The position numbers and the translations under genes were made by a program. Positions 12,901 to 22,435 of a DNA stretch of 64,000 nucleotides are shown one piece after another (position 1 is the stretch's first letter; every line of letters begins with the position of its first letter). The notes beneath the pieces are model-generated. The model made no database searches. It was not told the origin of the DNA and saw only the letters and a list, made by a program, of their open reading frames with translations. Source of the DNA: Megascapheus bottae (taxonomy: Eukaryota; Chordata; Mammalia; Rodentia; Geomyidae); the NCBI GenBank assembly GCA_024803745.1, contig JANJXV010000025.1:17672610-17736609 (forward strand), given 5' to 3'.

Positions 12901-15900
12901 GTGCTAGCCTTGAGCTGAAGAGCTCAGGGACAGTGCCCAGGCCCAGAGTTCAAGCCCCACTAGTGACCAAAGGAAAACAAAACAAAGAATAATAAGGAAG
13001 GAAAGAGCATCATTTGGCCGATGTGTGTGTGTCAAGTCACACCCCGATGCAGGGAAAGGGTCTACCTGCCAGAGAGGACAATCTGAGTCATTACTTGGAA
13101 AAGAAAGGAATTTCTGCGACAAGAAACTATAACCAGATGAGAAGCAGACATGAAGGGAAGGGTAAATTTTATGCTTTGTGTTGATGGTGATGGCTAAGAT
13201 GATTTCCAGAAAAATCACTGGGGGTGTTAGCTCAGTGGTAGAGGGCAGGCTGGCCTGGCATGTGAAAGGCCGGGAGGCCCGCTGTATCATCCCTGGCCTC
13301 ACAACAAAACAGAGACATCCAAAATAGATTCTAGGATGCAGCTCCCTGGTGATGGGTGCTAAGTTAGTGTTCTCTCCCCACCCCCAGGATGGAAGGCTAG
13401 TGAGGCAGGGTGTGACAGCTACAAGCACCCGACATCCAGAGATAGTTTTGAGTCACTCGAGAGTTCTTAGATGCGGCTAAGCAGCTAAAACCCGAAGCCT
13501 CGAACCAGCATCAAAATAAAGGGGGGAGGGGAAGAGGGGGAAGAGGGGGAAGAGGGAGAGGAGGGGCAGGAGAAGGGGGAGGAAGAGAGAGGAAGAGAAA
13601 GGGAAAGAGGGAGGGAGAGAAAGAAGAAGAGAGGGAGAGAGGGAGGGAGGGTGGTGCGAGGGAGGGAGGGAGGGAGTGGGGGGGGGGGAAGGAGGGAGGA
13701 TGATAATTTGGTGTATGAGACCACTAACCTGAAGACCACATCTCCAGGGTAAGGCAGAGGCCCCTTGGTTCCAGTGGCCTAGCCAGATTAATAAAGTGAG
13801 AGCCAGCGTAAACAAGCAAACCCCCAGCATTAATCAGATGCAGCAGGCATGAGAACGGCTCAGCTAGCCTCAGGGCTGCATCAGCCCCCACTAAGCCCCT
13901 GCTCCTGGAGCCAGCCTCTCACAGACAAGGCTGGAAGAACAACCCCCAGCCTCCCCACTACCTGCCCTGCCCTTTCCTCCAGCTGAGAAGAGCTGCTACA
14001 GCTTCCTTGGTGCTTAATACACAGAGCCTTTGTACACAGAAAACCTCAGCAGGGGCTGGGAATGTGGTTTAGTGCTTGACTAGCATGCATGAAGCCCTGG
14101 GTTCGATTCCTCAGTACCACAAACACAGAAAAAAGCCAGAAGTGATGCCGTGGCTCAAGTGGTAGAGTGCTAGCCTTGAGCAGAGAGGCTCAGAGACAAA
14201 GCCCAGGCCCCAAATTCAAGCCCCTGGACTGGGAAGAGGGAGAGAGGGGGAGAAAGGCGAAGAGAAGGGGAAGAGAAGGGGAAGAGAAGGGGAGAGAGGG
14301 GGAGGAACAGAGGGAGGGAGAGGGAGGGAAAGGGAGGAAAAGGAAGGGAGGGAGGGAAAGGGAGGGAGGGAGAGAGGGGAGATGAGAGAGAGGAGGACAG
14401 AGAGGAAAGAGGACAGAGGAGACAGGAGAGAGAGGAGACAGGGAGAGGAGACAGGGAGAGAAGGAGGGGAAGAGAAGACGCTGTCCCTAACCTTTTCTGT
14501 GTGTGTGTGTGCAAGGCTACTATTGTATCATCCGAGCCACAGTTCCACTTTTGGCTCTCTGGGGATGGTTACTTGGAGATGAGTCTCAGGGATTTTTCTG
14601 CCCAGGCTGACTTTGAACCATGATCCTCAGATCTTAGCCTCAGGAGCAGCTGGGATGACAGGTAAGAGGCACTGGCCCTCCAGTGACATTTTCTTTTGTA
14701 ATGCCTTCCAGGATGTATATAGAAAGCCAAGCCTGGCAACCCCGACACTCCTCAGTCTGTCAGCACCATAGCAATCTATTAGAGACCTTGTAAGTTACAG
14801 GCTCAAGAGGTCAAAGGTACACCTAAGGGGCCCAAAGTTTGGCTTCGTGGTAGAGGGCCTGCCTAGCTTGCACAAAGCCCTGGGTTTGATTCCTCCGGAC
14901 CACATATACAGAAAAAAGCTGGAAGTGGTACTGTGGTTCAAGTGGTAGAGCTCTAGCCTTGAGAAAGCCCAAGGACAGGGCTCAGGCCCTGAGTTCAAGC
15001 CCCGGACTGGCAAAAAAAAAAGTCTCAGGTCATTTGTAAACGTAAAATTCTGCATTTTTTTCCACCTTCCAAGAGACACTGTTACTTCTATGAGACACTT
15101 ATTTCCAATTAAGCATCCAAAAAAAAAAAAAAAAAAGGCTGTTCTGAGACCACACCCTCAGTGGTTAGGCAAACATACTCACCCACACTCTGCTCCCTAC
15201 CAACCCCCCCAGAATTCCGGTCCCTACCCCTCCCATGGGAGCTGGGGCCCCTGGGGACACCTTGTTCAAGTGGCAGTGAAGGCCACTGTGGAGGATAGAA
15301 TGGAAGTTTTCCAGGCGGCTGCCATGAAAGGCGTAGAACAGCTCTCGTTCTCCTTTGGTTTCATAAAATTTTGCATTGGCGGAGTCGAAGTATTCAATCT
15401 CAAAAAGGAAGTCCGGGGCAGGGACAGCCATGTGAGAGGAACCGGTCAGCTGCTGGATCTTTTCAAACTTGAAAACATAAAGAGATGCAATGCCATTAGG
15501 GAAATAAAATACACTGGTTTTTGTTTTTGTTTTTAAATGGGGATGGGCTGGGAGTTTGGCCTAGCATGCATGAAGACCTGAGTTCGATTGCTTGGTTCAA
15601 GTACTAGAGCTCTAGCCTTGAGAAAACCCAAGGGCAGCGCCCAGGCTCTGAGTTCAAGGCCCAGGACTGGCAAAAAAAAAAAAAAAAAAAAAAAGTAGAG
15701 TCCTCTTTTATCAGAGTCATCTGCAGTGCTCCCTAAATAAAGGGGAACCAACTCAACATTTTCCATTGCTTAGGCACTGCTCACAGTGTGAATTCCATCC
15801 CACAGTTCCTGAGGAAGTATCCTAGTAAAATCTCCACTTTACAGAGGAAGAAACAGACGCTGAAATCCACCCAAGAATCAGCTCAAGATCACACAGTACT

Positions 15901-18610
15901 GCTCTGCCAGTATGCCAGGACATGGTCCTCCAGACAGGCTCAGAACCCCTGAATCCAGGGCCCAGGAACTGGTATTTTCCACAAGCTGCCAAGTCACTCT
16001 GGTTCACAAGGGAGATTTGGAATTGCTGGATTGATTACTGTCTTGAACCCTGGAAGAAGCTGTGATAGAAGTCTCACCTCAGCTTTCCCTGCACTGTGGA
16101 TCGTCAGGACCTTGGAGGATAAGATCCAGCTCACCAGGTCCCAGGCCCACTGGTCTTTGTCTTCGGAGGATTGCAAAAGTTCCTTCAGGTTAGGTAACCT
16201 GTGGACATCTGCAAGCTTAAGTGGTGAAAACCTCCATTAGTAAGGATTCTGCTAGAGTGATAACCAGGCCCCCTCTAGTGGTGAAATGGGAATATTGCAA
16301 GCCTTCCTTATTTCTCCTTCCCTATCATTTCCTCAACAGAGGAAACTCGCATGCTTTCAATTCCTTTCCAGATCATTCCAAACTCTGAAAGCTCTGAACT
16401 CAAAAGGGGCTTTTTTTTTTCTTTTTGCATCTGTGTGCCATACTTGAGCTTGAACTCAGGGGGACCCTGCCTCCAAGATTTTCTGCCCAAAGCTGGTGCC
16501 CTACCACTTGAGCCACTCCTCCACTTCTAGCTTTTTCTTTTTTCTTTTTTTTTTTTTGGGGGGGGGGCTATCAATTGGAGATGACGAGTCTCGAAGACTT
16601 CCGTGCCTGAGCTAGCTTTGAACTGAAATCCTCACATCTCTAGTTTTATAGGAATGAGCCACCAGCCCAGCTTGTTTAATTTTGTACAGAATATGGTCTA
16701 AGCTCATGGGAGTTTTGTGTAGTCTTCAGCTTTTCAAACTACGAATGTTAACGTGCTCAACTATAGGATGCAACTGTCGCTGTAAGTGGTATTATATGTG
16801 CATGCAATCAAGAGTTAGCAAAGTTGGGCTCAGGAGTTTGGCCTAATGGTAGAGTGCTTGCTTAGCATACACGAAGACCCAGGTTTGATTCCTTGGTACC
16901 ACATACATAGGAAAGCTGGAAGCGGTGCTGTGGCTCAAGTGGTAGAGCTCTAGACTTGCAAAAGCCCAAGAACAAGGGTCGGGAGTTTGGCCTAGTGGTA
17001 GAGTGCTTGCCTAGCATGCATGAAGACCATATACATAGAAAAAAGTACCATATACATAGAAAAAAGCCGGGAGTGGTGCTGAGGCTCAAGTGGTAGAGCT
17101 CTAGCCTTGAGAAAGTCCAAGGACAGGGCTCAGGCCCTGAATAGCTAGGATTACAGGTATTAGCAACCAGCACCTGACAGGATCTGCTAGTTTGGTTTTG
17201 GGGTCTTGGGTTTCTAGTGCTAGGGCTCTAACTCAGGCATGCTAGGTCCATCTCCACAACTGACCCACAACCTCTGTCCTAGAATTTGTGTGTGTTTGTT
17301 TTTGCCAATCCTAGGCTTGAGCTCAGGACCTGAGCATTATCCCTGTTTTTTTTCCCTCATATCATGTAACCCTTTTATTAATTACAATAAAAAATTATTT
17401 AAAAAAAAGACTAGAACCCTACTATTTGAGCCACAGCACCATTTCCGGCTTGTTCTATGTATGTGGTATGGAGGAATCAAACCTGGGTCCTTGTGCCTGC
17501 TAGGCAAGCACTCTACAACTAGGCCAAACTCCCAGGGTCATGGGGCTTGAACTTGGTCTGGGTGCTGTCCTTGAACTCTTAAGCTCAAGGCTATTGCCCT
17601 ACCTCTGGGCCTGGGCGTTGTCCTGGAGCTCGAAGCTAAAACCCTACCCTTGAGCAGAGCCCAATTTCCTGTTTTCTAGAGGTTAAGTGGAGATAAGAAT
17701 CTCAGGTCCTTTTGTGCTTTTGTGACCGGGCTGGCTTTGAACCTTGATCCTCAGATCTCGGCCTCCTGAGTAGCTAGGATTATAGGCCTGAGCCACCATG
17801 CTGCACCTCTGTAGTTTTTTTGTTGTTTTTGCTTTTTGTTTTGTCAATCGTGGGGCTTGAACTGAGGGACCTGGGGGCTGTTCCTGAACTCTCTTGTTAA
17901 AGGCTAGCATTTTACCATTTTGTCATATTCCTTAGTGGTTTGTCTTTGTTTCCTTTTGCTGGTCCTGGTGCCTGAACTCAAAGTGTGGGCTCTGTCCTTG
18001 AACAACTTTTTTTTTTTTTTTGGCCAGTCCTAGGGCTTGAACTCAGGGCTCAGGACCTAAGCGCTGTCTTTTGGCTTTTTTTTTTTTTTTTTTTTTTTGC
18101 CAGTCCCGGGGCTTGGGCTCAGGGTCTGAGCACTGTCCTTGGGCTTTCTCAAGGCTAAAGCTCTACCACTTGAGCCACAGCACCACTTCTGGCTTTTTTC
18201 TATATATGTGGTACTGAGGAATCAAACCCAGGTGTTCATGAACGCTAGGCAAGCACTCTACCACTAGGCCAAACTCCCGGCCCAATCTTAATGTTTTGTA
18301 GAGAATTTCTGTGTGTGTTTGTACTGAAGCTTGAATTTAGGGCCCTGCACTTTTGCTCTGCTCCCTACAAGCTGCCACAGCTGGTCCCAGATCACTTTAG
18401 CATGTCTCCTTCAACTTTCAGATATTTGCGGTTAATTGGTTAACTGATTAATAAACTCGCCTAAGGTGGCTTTAAGCCATGATCCTCAGATCTCAGACTC
18501 CTGAATAGTTATGTTTATAGGTGTGAACCACTGGTGCCCAACTATAAAGAATTTTTTTCATTTATCCTTATGAATGACACTGGCCTACTTTTTTTTCTTG
18601 TATTATCCTT

Positions 18611-18655
<45 letters not shown>

Positions 18656-19743
18656 CTTTGGCTAGCCTTTCAATACTTGAGCCGAGTGTGGGTGGCTCAC
18701 ACCTGCAATTCTAGCAACTCAAGAGGCTGAGATATGAGGATCATGGTTCCAAGTCAGCCTGGGCAGAAAAGTCCATGTGACTCTTGTTCTCTCTCCCTCC
18801 CCCCCCAAAAAATAACAGGAAACAGGAAGTGGTGCTGTGGCTCAAAGTAGTAGAGCACTGGCCTTGAGCAAATCAATGCAGGGACAGGGCCCAGGGCCCT
18901 GAGTTCAGACCCCACATCTGATCAAAAAACAAAAGCAAAAACAACCACAAACCACATCAGGGACAGTGCCCATCCCTTGAGTTCAAGCCCCAGGACCAGC
19001 ATATACACACACATAAATTAACAAATAAACTGTAATGACATGTTCACTTAGTGATTGGTAGAATTCACCAATCAGGCCAATTAGGCCCAGGGTTTCCTTT
19101 GAGGGGGAAAAACGAACAACAAAACATCTCGGCCCAGTAATACTTCGGTGTCTTTAAGGATGCTGGGTTAGCTTTGGTGTTCTATTCGTGGTGGTAAGTT
19201 CTATTTTTCTCGGTGACCCCAACAACGATTGGACTGATTACCTGGAAGGCTTGATGCTATGACAGCTCTCCAGGAAATGAAAGGCCTTGTCAGTCATCAG
19301 GGAAGTCAACACACCTGGATGGGCTGCGTTGACACAAAGCCCGTCCCTTAGTGACTTCACCCGGAGATCCAAGTCTAGATGGCGCCGAGGACCCACGAGT
19401 GTGACAACTCCAGGGCAGGGGGAGGTTAAAAAAAAATGTTCTTTTTTAAGCTAGTGGAAAACTTTCCCAAGGCCGAGCTGGCGGGGGGAATGGAAAGTTC
19501 CAGAGGAGGGGAGGATCCCGTGGCCGGGGGGGGGCCTCGCCAGGCCCCGGGCGCACTCACCAGGGCCTCGAAGTCCTTGCAGTCCCGGCGGGTGTAGGCG
19601 GCGGGGAAGGGTCGCAGCACCGAGTCCCGCTTGTAGCTCTGCAGCGCCGAGGCGAAGAGGCTGCAGCGGAGGTCGGCGGCCAGCACGTCCCGGCCCGCCG
19701 CCGCCCGGCCGGCCGCCCTGGAGGACGGGGACGCCGACCACAT
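6773..19743 (-). CDS. PARP16: PARP16, mono-ADP-ribosyltransferase, complete six-exon gene
   Basis: Coding exons, in order of transcription: 19743-19561, 16215-16078, 15467-15261, 11827-11656, 9127-8986 and 6908-6773. Together they give 978 bases, or 325 residues plus stop; the human protein is about 322. All junctions use GT/AG and keep frame. PARP16 is a tail-anchored enzyme of the endoplasmic reticulum and nuclear envelope that transfers single ADP-ribose units and is linked to the unfolded-protein response (family knowledge). Visible parts are an N-terminal helical domain (about residues 1-110), a catalytic domain carrying an H-Y-Y triad (His155 in AFHGS, Tyr185 in GEGTYLTS, Tyr257 in PPKYFVV), and a C-terminal membrane anchor (about 293-311) followed by a short basic tail ending WNRAKR. 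The start at 19743 was chosen because it aligns with the family N-terminus; the frame stays open upstream in the CpG island. No break was seen. Confidence 0.96.
7400..7885 (+). mobile_element. B1-type SINE split by a minus-strand B1-type copy
   Basis: The outer plus copy stops at AGTCCATGAGACTCTT and resumes at CATGAAACTCTTATC. The inner minus copy is about 7,505-7,722. It lies in PARP16 intron 5. Confidence 0.78.
7937..8820 (+). mobile_element. Cluster of SINEs in PARP16 intron 5
   Basis: ID-type copies at 7,937-8,091, 8,459-8,663 and 8,680-8,821 and a B1-type copy at 8,195-8,430. The second ID-type copy is complete with an A-tail; the first and third lack their 3' ends. Confidence 0.8.
8986..9127 (-). 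CDS. PARP16: PARP16 coding exon 5 (third triad residue)
   Basis: Encodes residues 234-280 plus two bases ([18 protein letters not shown] to YSQKQPK). [13 protein letters not shown] carries Tyr257, which takes the place of the glutamate found in poly-ADP-ribosylating PARPs. This fits mono-ADP-ribosyl transfer. The donor is GTAAG. Confidence 0.95.
9577..9599. repeat. (GAT)n microsatellite
   Basis: Seven GAT units in PARP16 intron 4. Confidence 0.85.
9672..9890 (+). mobile_element. ID-type dimeric SINE
   Basis: GCATACATGAAGCCCTGGGTTCGATCC box B region; the tail passes into an (ATCA)n stretch. Confidence 0.8.
9960..10395 (-). mobile_element. Two B1-type dimeric SINEs
   Basis: About 9,960-10,172 and 10,195-10,395, both with the right half GCTTGAAC.C first; the B1-like halves are degraded. 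Confidence 0.7.
11170..11412 (+). mobile_element. B1-type dimeric SINE ending in (CA)n
   Basis: GATGGCTCACTCCTGTATTCC through GAGCCCCACAACCAG, then a CA run instead of a poly(A) tail. Confidence 0.8.
11656..11827 (-). CDS. PARP16: PARP16 coding exon 4 (catalytic Tyr)
   Basis: Encodes residues 177-233 plus one base ([20 protein letters not shown] to CQAKKK). GEGTYLTS holds the second triad residue, Tyr185. The acceptor has a good pyrimidine tract and CACAG; the donor is GTAAGT. Confidence 0.95.
11900..12520 (+). mobile_element. Two B1-type SINEs
   Basis: About 11,900-12,115 and 12,365-12,510. The second lacks most of the right half. Confidence 0.7.
12530..12970 (+). mobile_element. B1-type dimeric SINE, host of a nested insertion
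   Basis: Interrupted at CCATGAGACTC by the element at 12,629-12,833 and continues to GTTCAAGCCCCACTAGTGACC. Confidence 0.85.
12629..12833 (-). mobile_element. ID-type dimeric SINE with exact 11-bp target-site duplication
   Basis: CCATGAGACTC at 12618-12628 and again at 12834-12844 bracket a complete minus-strand copy with its T-run. Confidence 0.9.
13217..13310 (+). mobile_element. Monomeric ID-like element (tRNA-Ala-derived)
   Basis: GGGGGTGTTAGCTCAGTGGTAGAG is a classical ID/tRNA-Ala box A region. No dimer partner follows, so it is an older or separate subfamily. It is not a tRNA gene: the anticodon arm and T arm do not fold properly. Confidence 0.6.
13519..13700. repeat. Purine-only tract (GGGA/GGAA)n
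   Basis: About 180 bp with hardly any pyrimidines on the plus strand, in PARP16 intron 3. Confidence 0.92.
14055..14230 (+). mobile_element. ID-type dimeric SINE next to a purine tract
   Basis: GCATGCATGAAGCCCTGGGTTCG present. The tail runs into a GGGA/GAGA tract. Confidence 0.8.
14230..14478. repeat. Purine-rich tract (GGGAGA)n
   Basis: About 250 bp purine-rich, beginning at the end of an ID-type SINE. Confidence 0.92.
14827..15020 (+). mobile_element. ID-type dimeric SINE
   Basis: Complete, ending CCCGGACTGGC and an A-tail, 240 bp downstream of PARP16 exon 3 in intron 3. Confidence 0.82.
15261..15467 (-). CDS. PARP16: PARP16 coding exon 3 (catalytic His)
   Basis: Encodes residues 108-176 (FEKIQQLTG to GLHCHLNK), 69 codons, phase 0. 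It contains the H-G-S of the NAD-binding triad (His155). The donor is AAG followed by GTGTCC, a weak match to the usual GTRAGT. Confidence 0.94.
15546..15694 (+). mobile_element. ID-type dimeric SINE with internal deletion
   Basis: The ID half joins the right half early (after GATTGCTTGG), losing the usual linker; A-tail of about 24. Confidence 0.78.
15795..15975 (+). mobile_element. MIR element
   Basis: CTTTACAGAGGAAGAAACAG followed by GATCACACAG is the core pattern of the ancient mammalian MIR SINE. Confidence 0.6.
16078..16215 (-). CDS. PARP16: PARP16 coding exon 2
   Basis: Encodes residues 62-107 ([15 protein letters not shown] through HSAGKAE), exactly 46 codons, phase 0 at both ends. 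The acceptor used is TTAAG before CTTGCAG. A second AG seven bases further in (GCAG, at 16209-16210) would shift the frame, so the first AG is the right one. Confidence 0.94.
16430..16670 (-). mobile_element. B1-type dimeric SINE, diverged
   Basis: GAGCTTGAACTCAGG right half and AGCTAGCTTTGAACTGAAATCC left half, separated by a T/G run. Confidence 0.68.
16830..17140 (+). mobile_element. Two ID-type dimeric SINEs in tandem
   Basis: Copies start near 16,830 and 16,977. The second repeats CATATACATAGAAAAAAG, a small internal duplication. Confidence 0.78.
17300..17537 (-). mobile_element. ID-type dimeric SINE interrupted by an L1-like 3' tail
   Basis: The SINE breaks after CATTATCCCTG. The insert (about 17,357-17,412) reads ATCATGTAACCCTTTTATTA and ends in A8, then the SINE continues. 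Confidence 0.72.
17537..18545 (-). mobile_element. Run of minus-strand SINEs in PARP16 intron 1
   Basis: A B1-type copy at about 17,537-17,805, fragments at 17,840-18,065, a complete ID-type copy at 18,096-18,284 and a diverged B1-type copy at 18,310-18,545. Confidence 0.72.
18614..18654. repeat. (TA)n microsatellite
   Basis: About 41 bp of pure alternating TA in PARP16 intron 1. Confidence 0.95.
18680..18930 (+). mobile_element. B1-type dimeric SINE
   Basis: GTGGCTCACACCTGCAATTC to CCTGAGTTCAGACCCC; nearly complete. Confidence 0.78.
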
Positions 19744-20470
19744 CCCCGGTCCCCGGCGCGCTGCGGTAACGGGGGGGGCGATGCACGGGCTCCGGGGCCC
19801 AGCTGTGAGAGATCCGAGCGGGGCCCGACCTCCCCGGGCCAGGGTTTCCAGCTTGGGATGGAGCCGCCAGGCTCTGGGGGAGAAGACCGAGCAGGGGTCA
19901 CGATCCAACTCAGCCCAGCGTCCCCAGCAGGGGGGGACTGGAGACCGCGTGCTGGCCGAGCCCCGGCCCGGAACGCGCCGGGGAGCTCTAGACCGGAGGG
20001 CGTCCAGGGCCCGGGGAGGGGCTACGACACGGGGGGTGGGGTGGGGGGAGAACGACTGGCCCGGGAACACGGACACACCTGTCCGGTGCAAGGGGTGCCG
20101 ACCCAGGGCCACAAGCCCTCCGGGTCCGCGCGGCCTCCTGGCCACGCCCTCCGCCGTGCAGCCGAAGCCCCAGCGCCCGCTAGCTGCCCGCGGCGCCGCC
20201 TGCGCTCAGCCGCCGCGACGCGTGGGACGCCGGACTGAGCCGACCTCTCCACCGCCCCGCTTGAGGTCGCCACGGCACATCACCTCCGGATGTTACCGGA
20301 CCGCCCAAGCCACGCCCCGTCGCTAGCCACGCCCATTCCAGGTTCCGCTCGGCCGCCGGCACGCTCAGCGAGACCACGCCCGCCACGCCCAGCTCCTTCG
20401 CCGGCCCCGCCCCCCGCGGAAGCCACGCCCCCTCCGAAAGCCCAGCCTTTTCTGCTCGCCATCAACCTTG
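19450..20470. promoter_or_regulatory. PARP16: CpG-island promoter of PARP16
   Basis: Roughly 1 kb of very GC-rich, CpG-dense DNA that contains exon 1 and continues upstream. No TATA box is evident. Several CCACGCC/GGCGTGG blocks (20,310-20,430) look like SP/KLF sites. The island is free of SINEs, unlike the DNA on either side. Open frames on both strands here come from GC richness and are not taken as genes. Confidence 0.85.
19561..19743 (-). CDS. PARP16: PARP16 coding exon 1
   Basis: Encodes residues 1-61, starting [12 protein letters not shown] and ending DFEAL before a GTGAGT donor, phase 0. The stretch [20 protein letters not shown] is typical of PARP16. The extreme N-terminus is Ala/Arg-rich and more variable than the rest. 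The base at -3 from ATG is G and at +4 is T, so the start context is moderate. The exon lies inside a CpG island. Confidence 0.93.
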
Positions 20471-21149
20471 AGTTGAGTCCCACAGCTGCTCAAGGTTCAG
20501 CGTCCCTGCTGGCCCCCAAAAGTCATCCCAAGCCTCTAAAAGAAAATCTCACAGAAACTTCTGGCGGGAACACTTCCAGATCCGGGCATCAGTGGCTCAT
20601 ACCTGTGATCCTAGCTGTGAACCTAAGCTAGTCAGGAAGCTGAGATCTGAGGATCCAGGCTGATGGGAATCTGCAATCTCAAAATGTGATAGCCCACTCT
20701 CCCTCGCCTCCAGGTAAATTTGCACCTTAGTTCCCTGTGGCAGGCCACACCTGGCAGAACCGGGACCGGATCACTGCGTTTGCACCACAGATTCCTGGAA
20801 CCAGGCCTGCATAAATAACTTCAATTTGAAATAAAAAAATTTGCAAAGCCCATCCAGATATTTTGTGTACCCTCCAGCCAGGTTCACCCAGGACCTTTCA
20901 CTCCTCTCCCCCCAGCATGCCTCCTGTCCCCTGACTCTCCTTAGCTCTTCATGACATCACTCTTAAACTATGCATTGAAGTTGATCTGGTCTGTTGAAGT
21001 CCCTATCTGCTTTTTTTTTCTGTTTTGGATAGTCATAGGACTTGAATTCTGGGCCTGGGCACTGCTGTCCCGGAGCTCTTCAGCTACCACCTTACCCCTT
21101 GAGCCTCAGCACCACTTCCGGTTATCTGGTGATTAACTGGAGAGTCTCT

Positions 21150-21373
21150 CCGAGCTGGGCACCTTACCTCATGCCTGTAATCCTGGCTACTCAGGAGGCT
21201 GAGAACTGAGGATCAAGGTTCAAAGCCAGCCTGGGCACAAAAGGACCTGAGATTTTAATCTCCAATTAACCTCTAGAAATTGGGAAGTGGGACTTGGCTC
21301 AAGGCTAGGGTAGTACCCTTGAGCTGAAGAACTCAGGGATAGTGCTCAGGCCGAGTTCAAGCTCCAAAACTCA

Positions 21374-21423
<50 letters not shown>

Positions 21424-21510
21424 GTCTCTCGGCCCCAGGCTGGCTTTGAACTGCAAACTCAAGATCTCAGCCCCGTTAGTAGCAAGGATTACAGGCATGA
21501 GCTGCCGCAC
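21150..21510 (+). mobile_element. B1-type SINE, (TA)n, and a minus-strand B1 half
   Basis: A plus-strand dimer at 21,150-21,375 ends in a (TA)n run. A minus-strand B1-like half (21,422-21,510) follows. Confidence 0.72.
21376..21421. repeat. (TA)n microsatellite
   Basis: About 46 bp of pure TA at the 3' end of a SINE. Confidence 0.95.
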
Positions 21511-21657
21511 AAGCTCCCCTATCTATTTCTTTATTCTAATACCTTCATGCCTCAGTAAAGTCAGTCTTCTCTCCAATTAACTACCAAAAAGCCAAAAGTG
21601 AAACTTCAGCTCCAGTGGTAGAGCGCTAGTCTTAGAGCAAAAGAAAACAAAAACAAG

Positions 21658-21860
21658 GGGCCAGGAGTGTGGCCTAGTGATAGAGTGCTTGCCTGACATG
21701 TACAAAGCCCTGGGGTTCAATTCATAAGTACCACATACATAGAAAAATCCGGAAGTGGTGCTAGAGTGCTAGCCTTGAGAAAGCTCAAGGACAGTGTCCA
21801 GGCCTTGAATTCAAGCCCCAGGACAGGCAGAAAGAAGACAAGACAGCCAGAGCCAAAAAA
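21658..21860 (+). mobile_element. ID-type dimeric SINE
   Basis: GTGTGGCCTAGTGATAGAGTG start; right half partly deleted. Confidence 0.78.
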
Positions 21861-21884
21861 AAAAAAAAAAAAGTACTCTTTTCC

Positions 21885-22435
21885 TTTTTTTTTTTTTTTT
21901 TTTTGCCAGTCCTGAGGCTTGAACTCAGGGTCTGGGTACTCCCTCTGAGCCTCTTTTGCTTAAGGCTTGCATTCTATCACTTATGTCACAGTACCACTTT
22001 TGGCTTTTTCTGTGTATGTGGTACTGAGGAATCAAACCCAGGGCTTCATGCCTGCCAGGCAAAGCACTCTACCACTAAGCCACATTCTCAGCCCAGATCA
22101 ATGCCTTTTTGTGTATAATCAGCTTGAACAAAACCCGGTGTTTTCCCTCTCTGACGATCCAAATAAACAACCGCTCCCTCCTTCTCCTCCTCTTCTTTCT
22201 TCTTCCTCCTCTCTTTTTTATTTTTTTTCAATAGTGGTGCTTGAAGTCAGGGCCTGAGCTCTTTTGTTCAGGGATAGCGCTCTACCACTTTGAGTTCCAT
22301 TTCCAGTTTTCTGGTGGTTAATTGGAGATAAGAGTCTCACAGGGACTTTTCAGCCCAGGCTGGCTTTGAATCACCATCCTCGGATCTCAGCCTCCTGAGT
22401 AGCTAGGATTACAGGCGTGAGTCACCAGCATCCAG
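21885..22435 (-). mobile_element. ID-type and B1-type SINEs
   Basis: ID-type copy at 21,885-22,098 with a long T-run; B1-type copy at 22,235-22,435 ending GTGAGTCACCAGCATCC. Confidence 0.8.

Noticed and set aside
13217..13310. Possible tRNA-Ala gene (GTTAGCTCAGTGGTAGAG)
   Set aside because: Only the D-arm region fits; the anticodon and T arms do not pair correctly. It is an ID-like SINE.
12904..13428. 174-codon minus-strand open frame in PARP16 intron 3
   Set aside because: Its end is translated SINE right half (FSSAQG-type ending); the rest has no recognisable domain.
13477..13830. Open frames with Pro/Ser/Leu runs over purine tracts (also at 14,170-14,514)
   Set aside because: Direct translation of simple repeats; no start context or conserved residues.
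19781..20326. Long plus-strand open frames of 181 and 126 codons opposite PARP16 exon 1
   Set aside because: The GC-rich CpG island has few stop codons by chance; the products are Pro/Arg/Ala-rich without a domain, and both strands are open. A non-coding antisense transcript is still possible.
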